From Microthrixaceae bacterium (GTDB taxonomy: Bacteria; Actinomycetota; Acidimicrobiia; Acidimicrobiales; Acidimicrobilacustridaceae), in the NCBI GenBank assembly GCA_023264915.1, contig JAHFUU010000172.1:1-6152 (forward strand): a stretch of 6,152 bases of DNA, in the 5' to 3' direction. The position numbers were made by a program, and so were the translations under genes. Positions 1-5,113 of the stretch are shown piece after piece; positions within the stretch are counted from its first letter, which is position 1; every line of letters starts with the position of its first letter. The notes beneath the pieces were generated by a model. It was not told where the DNA came from and searched no databases. It saw nothing but the letters and a program-made list of their open reading frames with translations.

Positions 1-1025
1 GATGAGATGGCCAACTCGAGCCGGGGCGCACCGAGGGAGTTGAGGGCGATCACCCTCCGGTTGAGCCCGCGTGCGGCCTCGACCTTCCGGTACATCTTGA
101 ACAGGCGCGCCTTCACGCTCTGGTGGCCGATGATCGTCATGCCCCCTTGCTCGCGTTGCTTCGCGTAGTCGCGCCCCATCTCGTACGCGGCCTGGGCCAC
201 GCCGACGAAGGCTGACCCCATTCCGCCGTTGGCTTGCGAGAGGATCATGTCGCCACCGGTTCCGAAACCGTCGGGTGGGGTGATCATGTAGTCAGCGGGG
301 ATGCGGACCTCGTCGAAGAAGATCTCGCCCTGGTTGAGGGCGCGCTGGCCGATCTTGTCCAGAGGCTTGCCACGGCTGACCCCCTTCACGTCCAGGGGAA
401 CGACGAACCCGCCCATGCCGGAAACACCGCCGCCGTCACCCTGGTCGACAGCGCAGAACAGCGCAGCAGCTGTCGCGATGGTCCCGTTGGAGACCCAGGC
501 TGACTTCTGACCCTTGATCACGTAGTGGTCGCCGTCGCGGATGGCGACGCAGTTGGGTGCGCGCAGCTCAGAGGCGTTTGCGCTGGCCATCATCACGACG
601 TCACTGCCGTGGTCAGGTTCGGTGATCGGCCAGCAGCCGATGCCCTCGGGGTCCGCGAAACGCTCGATCACCTCGGGCTTTCCTGACAGCAGGGCCATCA
701 TGCGGGGGAACTGGGACACGCCCAGGCTTATCGACAGCCCCACATCGCCCCAGCCCATCTCCTCGGAGATGATGCAGCGAAGGCGTGCCTGCTGGGCAAC
801 GGACAGGTCGGCGCTGGCCCACTGGAGCTGGTCGATGCCGATCTCGCGGTAGCGGTCGAACACCTTCCACAACGGTGAATCCTCTGCGATCACGTCAGCC
901 GGGTCGGCGAGCTTGTCGAGCTGCTGGCCGGTCGGTCGCATCACTTCCTCGGCGAAACGGTGCACCGTGGCGCAGATGTCTCGTTCCTCTGTGGTGAGGT
1001 CCGGTTCAAGGTCGGCGATGGCCAT
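1..1025 (-). CDS. Acyl-CoA dehydrogenase (FadE-like), 3' end outside window
   Basis: Flavin-dependent acyl-CoA dehydrogenase, expected to introduce the alpha,beta double bond in an acyl-CoA thioester and pass electrons to electron-transfer flavoprotein in the cytoplasm. The frame is open from an ATG at 1025 to the left edge, giving 341 visible residues. These cover the N-terminal helical domain (about 1-128), the middle beta domain, and the first part of the C-terminal helical domain. Recognisable signatures are the FAD/substrate motif WPITEPDHGSD (residues 132-142, matching the family's LTEPxxGSD) and KSAWVSNG (174-181, matching KxWITN). A good ribosome site, AGGGGG (1033-1038), lies 7 nt upstream of the ATG. 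The catalytic base, usually a C-terminal Glu, would be beyond the edge and cannot be checked. The gene is transcribed divergently from the molybdopterin oxidoreductase. The acyl chain specificity is unknown. Family assignment is secure. Confidence 0.95.
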   Translation of the reverse strand, partial: MAIADLEPDLTTEERDICATVHRFAEEVMRPTGQQLDKLADPADVIAEDSPLWKVFDRYREIGIDQLQWASADLSVAQQARLRCIISEEMGWGDVGLSISLGVSQFPRMMALLSGKPEVIERFADPEGIGCWPITEPDHGSDVVMMASANASELRAPNCVAIRDGDHYVIKGQKSAWVSNGTIATAAALFCAVDQGDGGGVSGMGGFVVPLDVKGVSRGKPLDKIGQRALNQGEIFFDEVRIPADYMITPPDGFGTGGDMILSQANGGMGSAFVGVAQAAYEMGRDYAKQREQGGMTIIGHQSVKARLFKMYRKVEAARGLNRRVIALNSLGAPRLELAIS

Positions 1026-1113
1026 CTCGGTTCCCCCTGGCCCGCTGGTGGCTTTGAGTTGCTGCTGGATCGACTGGGTCGCTGCCCCCCCGCAACCTCG
1101 TAGAGCTCTTTGC

Positions 1114-1125
1114 TCAGGCGCCTGA
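1114..1125. promoter_or_regulatory. 12-bp perfect palindrome, possible operator of the acyl-CoA dehydrogenase gene
   Basis: TCAGGCGCCTGA is a perfect inverted repeat in the 5' leader region of the acyl-CoA dehydrogenase gene. A second overlapping pair, CTGA-4 nt-TCAG (1122-1133), shares its right half. It sits roughly 20 nt downstream of the TAATAT box on the minus strand, about where a repressor would block transcript initiation or elongation. The function is inferred from position and symmetry only. A 12-bp palindrome in GC-rich DNA can occur by chance. Confidence 0.3.
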
Positions 1126-1143
1126 CCCGTCAGTCGCCCCAGC

Positions 1144-1149
1144 ATATTA
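1144..1149 (-). promoter_or_regulatory. Candidate -10 box (TAATAT) for the acyl-CoA dehydrogenase gene
   Basis: Read on the minus strand this is TAATAT, a near-consensus -10 hexamer in a short AT-rich patch within otherwise very GC-rich DNA. It lies about 120 nt upstream of the acyl-CoA dehydrogenase ATG and directly next to the hairpin end of repeat copy A. A -35 at the usual 16-18 nt distance would fall inside the repeat (about 1166-1173), where no good TTGACA-like hexamer is visible. Activator-dependent transcription through the repeat is therefore possible. Confidence 0.35.
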
Positions 1150-1151
1150 AC

Positions 1152-1211
1152 GGGGCTACGCCCCGGCCCGGCGAGTCATGTGATCGGGATGGGATCCGCG
1201 ACCCCTCATCT
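1152..1211 (+). repeat. 60-bp inverted repeat, copy A (promoter-region element)
   Basis: This copy aligns without gaps to the reverse complement of 5006-5065, with 54 of 60 positions identical. The differences are at 1158, 1171, 1183-1185 and 1201. Weaker similarity (11 of 15) continues to 1226. The element begins with a GGGGC-3 nt-GCCCC hairpin (1152-1164), followed by the conserved blocks GAGTCATGTG and GGGATGGGATCCGCG. It occupies the divergent region between the acyl-CoA dehydrogenase and the molybdopterin oxidoreductase, ending 99 nt before the latter's ATG. No T-tract follows the hairpin on either side, so a terminator role is unlikely. It may be a shared regulatory element or a dispersed genomic repeat. 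Confidence 0.9.
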
Positions 1212-1255
1212 CTTGGGGCGGCGTCGGCGCACACCTCTCGTTCCGTAGTAGCCTA

Positions 1256-1272
1256 GGTTAGTAAGACTAACC
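1256..1272. promoter_or_regulatory. Perfect 7-3-7 palindrome, probable operator of the oxidoreductase operon
   Basis: GGTTAGT-AAG-ACTAACC is a perfect inverted repeat ending 38 nt before the oxidoreductase ATG. It is AT-rich compared with its surroundings and overlaps possible -10 hexamers (TAGGTT at 1254-1259, TAGTAA at 1259-1264), a typical place for a repressor site. Symmetry and size fit a TetR-family or similar dimeric regulator. The left half, TAGGTTAG, resembles a DtxR/IdeR half-site, but the spacing to the right half is wrong for the standard 19-bp box. No regulator gene lies in the window. Confidence 0.55.
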
Positions 1273-1296
1273 ATGTTGGCTGCGCGGCTGGCCGCT

Positions 1297-1302
1297 GGAA
1301 GG
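1297..1302 (+). promoter_or_regulatory. Ribosome binding site that fixes the oxidoreductase start
   Basis: GGAAGG, continuing as GGAAGGTGA, is a strong match to the anti-Shine-Dalgarno sequence and lies 8 nt before the ATG at 1311. The alternative GTG at 1302 overlaps this motif, so it would have no ribosome site of its own. This favours the ATG. Confidence 0.75.
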
Positions 1303-1310
1303 TGAGCACG

Positions 1311-3545
1311 ATGATCGAACAGGGGCCCGGGCCGGCACAGACCATCAAGTCGTTCTGCCGGTTCTGCCACGCGTTCTGCGGGACCGAGGTCGACGTGGCC
1401 GGCGGGCGTGTCGTCGCCGTGCGTGGCGATCCCGACAACAAGGTCTCCCGCGGCTACACGTGCCTCAAGGGCCGCGCCGAGATCGAGCGCCTGTACCACC
1501 CCGACCGACTCGCGGCCTCACGCAAGCGGACTGGAGGCGGCTTCGTCGACATCGCCACCGAGGATGCCCTGGACGAGATCGCCGCGAGCCTCTCGGAGAT
1601 CATCGAGCGCCACGGCCCCGATTCGGTGGCGGTGTATGTGGGCGACGGCGCCCACCGCACTGCGGCAGGGGGGCCGCTGCTGGTCAGCAACTGGCTGAAG
1701 GGCATCGGCTCGAACCGCATGTACACGTCGTTCACGATCGACTCGCCGAGCATGATCGTGGCTGCGTCGCGATTGTTCGGGTCCCCGCTGCCACTGCAGC
1801 TTCTCGACATCGACCACGCGGACGTGGCGATGTTCGTCGGGACCAACCCGGTCACCTCACACTTCATGTCGATGCCCCAATCAGACCCACGCCGGCGGTT
1901 GCAGGAGGCACGCAAGCGCGGCATGAAGCTCATCGTCGTGGACCCTCGCTGGACCGAGACCGCTCGCCTTTCAGACATCCACCTCCAGGTCAAGCCTGGC
2001 GAGGACGCAACGCTGCTCGCAGGGATGATCAATGTGATCATCGAGCGCGGCATCTATGACCACGGCTACGTCGAGGCGCATGCGAGTGGACTCGAGCTGC
2101 TGGCCGACGCTGTGTCCCGATTCGACCTCCCCTATGTCGAGAGGCGCACGACCGTGCCGGCCGCTCTTGTCGTCGAGGCCGCCTGCGAGCTCGCTTCAGC
2201 AGCGAGTGGGGGAGCCCAGAGCGGCACCGGCCTTCACATGGCCCGCCATCACAACCTGGCGACGCAGCTCGTGATGAACCTGAACGTGTTGTGCGGGCGC
2301 TATGACCGACAAGGTGGCCTGACTCGTCATGCGGGTGCCGTCAACTTCGCGCTTCCCGATCTGTCCGGGCCCATCACCCTTCCCGGATATGCCGGCCCCA
2401 AGTCGCGGATCAGGGGCATCGAAGGCTCGTTCAACTACTTGGGCTTCTTCGAGGAGATGCCCACCAACACCCTCACCGACGAGATCCTCACTCCTGGGAT
2501 GGGCCAGGTGAAGGCATTGATCGTGCATGGCGGCAACCCCTCGTTGGTCTTCGCGGATGCGCCATCGACGGCCAAGGCGATGGACGCGCTCGACCTGCTG
2601 GTGGTCAACGACCTGTTCATGACCTCGACAGCGCGCCACGCTGACTACGTCCTGGCTGTGAAGCACCCTTATGAGCGTGTTGACGTGACGAAGTTGATGG
2701 ACTCCTCGTACCCCTTCCCGTTCAGCCAGTACACGCCGGCTCTGGTCGAGGCTCCAGAGGGCGTGACCGACGATTGGGAGATCTTCTGGGGTCTGGCCGA
2801 GCGTCTCGGTACGACCATCGACCTTCCCGGCATCGACATGGCCCACAAGCCGACGGTGCATGAGATGATCGACGCGCTCTACCACAACTCGCGGGTCCCC
2901 ATGAGCGACATCCGCCGCTACCCCGACGGCCACGTGTGGGGCGACCGCGATCCGCTCGTCGGAGGCGTGGTCGGCTACATGTCCGGTCACCTCGCCCAGC
3001 CGATGGCAATCGGCCACCCCGAGGTGATCGCCGAGCTGGCGGAGGTGCGATCCGAACCTGTCTTCGACGGCGGTGGGTACACCGAGCCCGACAGGTTCAC
3101 CCACAGGATGATCACCTACCGGGTCAAGGAGGTCTACTGCTCCCAGGGGCAGAACCTGCCCTCGCTGGCCGCGCGCCGACCGCACAACCCCTTGCTGATG
3201 AACACCACCGACATGGTCGAGATGAGGGTCGAGCCGGGTTCCACGGTCGAGGTCGAGAGCCGGTTCGGCAGCGTCGAGGCGATCGCTGAGCCCTCTGGTG
3301 ATCTGGTTCGAGGAGTGGTCGCCTTGGCCTTCGGCTGGGGCGGGCCTGACGACGACGGCGTGAACGTCCAGTACCTGATCGATGACGACGACATGTTCGA
3401 CTCGGTCACCGGCTTGGCGTTGCAGAGCGCGGTGCCGGTCAACGTACGACCGGCATCTGGCGAACCGCCTGCGGTGCTCGGCACAGAACACCTGACCCGA
3501 CGTTCTGTTCGAGAGACCGACCTGGCCGTTGGCGAACCCACATAG
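1311..3545 (+). CDS. Molybdopterin (bis-MGD) oxidoreductase with N-terminal 4Fe-4S site
   Basis: Large catalytic subunit of the DMSO reductase/formate dehydrogenase superfamily, 744 residues. The N-terminus carries a 4Fe-4S motif, C16-x2-C19-x3-C23-x27-C51, followed by LKG with the Lys (K53) that lies between cluster and cofactor in formate dehydrogenases. The middle holds typical cofactor-binding landmarks: FVGTNP, VVDPRWTETA, HGGNPS (406-411) and TSTARHADYVL. The C-terminal molydopterin-dinucleotide-binding domain starts near residue 600 (YCSQGQN). No twin-arginine signal is seen, so it is probably cytoplasmic. The residue that normally ligates Mo falls in the segment YTSFTIDSPSM (138-148), where no Cys or Sec is present; Asp144 or Ser145 are candidates. 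No electron-transfer or membrane subunit is adjacent. Annotation as a formate dehydrogenase would be unsafe; the substrate is unknown. The SnoaL-like gene follows after 28 nt, suggesting an operon. Confidence 0.95.
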   Translation: MIEQGPGPAQTIKSFCRFCHAFCGTEVDVAGGRVVAVRGDPDNKVSRGYTCLKGRAEIERLYHPDRLAASRKRTGGGFVDIATEDALDEIAASLSEIIERHGPDSVAVYVGDGAHRTAAGGPLLVSNWLKGIGSNRMYTSFTIDSPSMIVAASRLFGSPLPLQLLDIDHADVAMFVGTNPVTSHFMSMPQSDPRRRLQEARKRGMKLIVVDPRWTETARLSDIHLQVKPGEDATLLAGMINVIIERGIYDHGYVEAHASGLELLADAVSRFDLPYVERRTTVPAALVVEAACELASAASGGAQSGTGLHMARHHNLATQLVMNLNVLCGRYDRQGGLTRHAGAVNFALPDLSGPITLPGYAGPKSRIRGIEGSFNYLGFFEEMPTNTLTDEILTPGMGQVKALIVHGGNPSLVFADAPSTAKAMDALDLLVVNDLFMTSTARHADYVLAVKHPYERVDVTKLMDSSYPFPFSQYTPALVEAPEGVTDDWEIFWGLAERLGTTIDLPGIDMAHKPTVHEMIDALYHNSRVPMSDIRRYPDGHVWGDRDPLVGGVVGYMSGHLAQPMAIGHPEVIAELAEVRSEPVFDGGGYTEPDRFTHRMITYRVKEVYCSQGQNLPSLAARRPHNPLLMNTTDMVEMRVEPGSTVEVESRFGSVEAIAEPSGDLVRGVVALAFGWGGPDDDGVNVQYLIDDDDMFDSVTGLALQSAVPVNVRPASGEPPAVLGTEHLTRRSVRETDLAVGEPT

Positions 3546-3563
3546 CAGCGACGAAGACCGGAC

Positions 3564-3571
3564 AGGAGAGG
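3564..3571 (+). promoter_or_regulatory. Ribosome binding site that fixes the SnoaL-like gene start
   Basis: AGGAGAGG ends 2 nt before the ATG at 3574; its AGGAG core is 5 nt away. It rules out the upstream in-frame TTG at 3529, which lies inside the oxidoreductase gene and has no comparable motif. A second in-frame ATG at 3583 is possible but is spaced too far from the core. Confidence 0.7.
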
Positions 3572-3573
3572 AC

Positions 3574-3981
3574 ATGGATGCGATGAGTGACCTCTTGGAC
3601 AGGCAGGAGGTGGCCGATGTGCTGATGAGGTACGGGTCGAGCTTGGATGAGCGCAACTGGGATCGCCTGTCGACCTGCTTCGTCGATGACGTCACCAGCG
3701 TGCTGGCGGGCGGTCCTGAGATGAACGGCTATGCACAGCTCGAGGAGGCAGTGAGGGCCGCGCTCGGCGTCTATGAGGCGACCCAGCACCACATCGCCGA
3801 TCTCGAGGCCGAGATCGACGGTGACAGTGCCACGCTTCGTGCGAACCTGATCGCCACGCATCTCTACGGTGGCAACCGGTTCGTGGTTGGTGGGGTCTAC
3901 CGGGAAGAGCTCGTCCGCACAGCCGAAGGCTGGCGCATCGCGCACCACCAGCTCGACTCGCTCTGGATGGACGGTGGGTAG
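3574..3981 (+). CDS. SnoaL-like (NTF2-fold) domain protein
   Basis: A 135-residue single-domain protein of the SnoaL-like family, which shares the scytalone dehydratase/limonene epoxide hydrolase/ketosteroid isomerase fold. The whole length matches the family layout: an N-terminal helix pair (DRQEVADVLMRYGSSLDERNWDRL as residues 9-32, described here by its ends DRQE and WDRL), the acidic FVDDV (36-40), a TQHHI strand (70-74), DGDSATLRA (82-90), then GGVYREELVRT and GWRIAHHQ (119-126). Family members perform dehydration, isomerisation or ring-altering steps on sterols and polyketides, or act as small binding partners. Y20, D25, D39 and H72/H73 are pocket residues to test. It sits 28 nt after the oxidoreductase gene and is likely co-transcribed, so the two may act on the same compound. 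The exact reaction cannot be deduced. Confidence 0.85.
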   Translation: MDAMSDLLDRQEVADVLMRYGSSLDERNWDRLSTCFVDDVTSVLAGGPEMNGYAQLEEAVRAALGVYEATQHHIADLEAEIDGDSATLRANLIATHLYGGNRFVVGGVYREELVRTAEGWRIAHHQLDSLWMDGG

Positions 3982-3995
3982 CGTCCCAAGCCCCG

Positions 3996-4793
3996 TCACT
4001 TGACCATCTGGATCGACCACTTGGGTCCGACGGTCTCACCACCGTCGGCAGTGATGGCCTGACCCGTGACGAACTCACCGTCTTCGCTGGCGAGCCACGC
4101 AGCGACCGCTGCGATGTCGGTGACCGAGCCCGCGCGGGGGAACGGTCGCATGCTTGCGGTGGCCGACTCGAGGCTGGCGACGGTCTCGGGTGTGTGTTCC
4201 ATGCCGACCGCGTCCACGACCAGCTTGGTGACGATGCCCCCAGGGCATATGGCGTTGACCCTTATGCGCTGCTCGCCAAGCTCGAGAGCCACGCGCTGAG
4301 TGAGGTGGACAACACCGGCTTTGGCCGTGCCGTAGACGTGTGGACCGTTGCCAGGGGAGTGGGCTGCGACGCTGGCGGTGGAGATGATCGATCCCCCTTC
4401 TCCCTGGGCGACCAGAGCCCGTCCGGCGGCCCGCATGCCGAAGAACACGCTTCGCAGGAGCAAGTTGAGGGTCGCGTCCCACTCTTGGGTTGTGATGTCG
4501 AGGATCGAACCCCGAGCGCCGAGGGCGCCCGCGTTGTTGACCATGACGTCGAGTCGGCCGAGCTCGTCGATGGCCGCGCCAACCAGCGAATCGACTTCGG
4601 TGTCCTGGGTTACGTCGCAACGCCTCCAGGTTGCGGCCGAACCGATGCTCTCGGCGACTGCCTCGCAGCTCTCGGCATCGATGTCACCGATCAGGACGCG
4701 TGCTCCCTCGCTGGCGAAGCGCCTTGCGATGGCTTCGCCGATGCCTCGCCCTGCTCCTGTCACCACTGCCACCTGTCCGTCGAACCTTCCCAT
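3996..4793 (-). CDS. Short-chain dehydrogenase/reductase (classical SDR)
   Basis: A 265-residue classical SDR, expected to interconvert a secondary alcohol and a ketone with a nicotinamide cofactor in the cytoplasm. All signatures are present: the Rossmann motif TGAGRGIG (12-19), the adenine-pocket D60-V61, NNAG (86-89), structural/catalytic N110, and the catalytic S141-Y154-K158 (YGTAK). NAICPGGIVTK follows at the usual place. D37 at the end of the second strand favours NAD(H) over NADP(H). The chosen ATG at 4793 has GGAGG (4801-4805) 7 nt upstream; an in-frame upstream start at 4823 would add 10 residues but has weaker support. The gene converges on the SnoaL-like gene with 14 nt between stop codons. 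Likely substrates include hydroxyacyl or hydroxysteroid compounds, by analogy only. Confidence 0.95.
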   Translation of the reverse strand: MGRFDGQVAVVTGAGRGIGEAIARRFASEGARVLIGDIDAESCEAVAESIGSAATWRRCDVTQDTEVDSLVGAAIDELGRLDVMVNNAGALGARGSILDITTQEWDATLNLLLRSVFFGMRAAGRALVAQGEGGSIISTASVAAHSPGNGPHVYGTAKAGVVHLTQRVALELGEQRIRVNAICPGGIVTKLVVDAVGMEHTPETVASLESATASMRPFPRAGSVTDIAAVAAWLASEDGEFVTGQAITADGGETVGPKWSIQMVK

Positions 4794-4851
4794 CGTCACA
4801 CCTCCGAGTCGTCCAGCGTCCACGACACCCGCCGCCGGCCCGGACTTTATG

Positions 4852-4866
4852 CGATTAGGTGAATCG
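4852..4866. promoter_or_regulatory. Perfect 5-5-5 inverted repeat upstream of the SDR gene
   Basis: CGATT-AGGTG-AATCG is a perfect inverted repeat about 60 nt upstream of the SDR ATG, next to a possible -10 hexamer. It is a candidate operator by position only. Its sequence is unrelated to the palindrome before the oxidoreductase gene, so the two genes need not share this regulator. Confidence 0.25.
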
Positions 4867-5005
4867 ACGCCTGGGGCCGGAAGCCGACCGATGAGGCGTC
4901 AGCAGTCAGCCACAGGGGCTCATCTTCGGGCTTGCCCGTGCGAACAGCGAGCGGCAGCGAGCGGGCCTAGCACGGAACCAGGTGTGAGCGCGACATCGCC
5001 CGAAC

Positions 5006-5065
5006 AGATGAGGGGCCGCGGATCCCATCCCAGCCACATGACTCGTCGGGCCGGGGCGCAGCCCC
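5006..5065 (-). repeat. 60-bp inverted repeat, copy B (promoter-region element)
   Basis: This is the reverse-complement partner of 1152-1211, identical at 54 of 60 positions and without gaps. The hairpin GGGGC-GCA-GCCCC lies at 5053-5065 and is preserved; the loop base at 5059 is one of the variable positions, so both stem arms are intact in each copy. In its forward (minus-strand) direction it faces the SDR gene, 212 nt before the ATG. Its hairpin end faces the lipase gene, 48 nt from the ATG. Together the two copies bracket the oxidoreductase, SnoaL-like and SDR genes (3.9 kb from outer end to outer end). Confidence 0.9.
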
Positions 5066-5113
5066 CCAGGCAACTAGGTTGATGCGCACCAAACCGCTAC
5101 AGCCGGAGGGACG

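Larger units (their letters stand above)
4794..5113. other. Divergent intergenic region between SDR and lipase genes
   Basis: About 320 nt with no convincing gene. It holds the 5' regions of two divergent genes. Starting from the SDR side, it contains the SDR ribosome site, a weak -10-like CATAAA on the minus strand (4846-4851), the palindrome at 4852-4866, an unremarkable GC-rich stretch (4867-5005), repeat copy B, and a CAAC-3 nt-GTTG inverted repeat (5071-5081). That last repeat contains a TAGGTT hexamer (5075-5080) that could serve as a lipase -10. The lipase ribosome site GGAGGG (5105-5110) ends the region. No tRNA, riboswitch or terminator was recognised. Confidence 0.6.

Noticed and set aside
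1254..1275. DtxR/IdeR iron box before the oxidoreductase
   Set aside because: Only the left half-site TAGGTTAG fits. The right half is displaced relative to the standard 19-bp palindrome, so a different regulator is more likely.
1302..1310. GTG start adding three residues to the oxidoreductase
   Set aside because: The GTG overlaps the Shine-Dalgarno motif, whereas the ATG at 1311 is correctly spaced from it.
3529..3573. TTG start extending the SnoaL-like protein by 15 residues
   Set aside because: It lies inside the oxidoreductase gene, lacks a ribosome site, and the added residues are outside the domain. The ATG at 3574 has AGGAG 5 nt upstream.
2196..3695. Long 499-codon open frame on the minus strand opposite the oxidoreductase gene
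   Set aside because: It is antisense to a well-recognised gene and reflects the high-GC codon pattern of that gene. Its translation is rich in His, Arg and Val with no recognisable domain.
5053..5065. GGGGC/GCCCC hairpin as an intrinsic terminator (also at 1152-1164)
   Set aside because: No T-tract follows on either strand, and both copies lie between gene starts, not after gene ends.
1152..5065. Composite transposon bounded by the 60-bp repeats
   Set aside because: There is no transposase or integrase gene and no visible target-site duplication, and the repeats sit within promoter regions with gene order intact.
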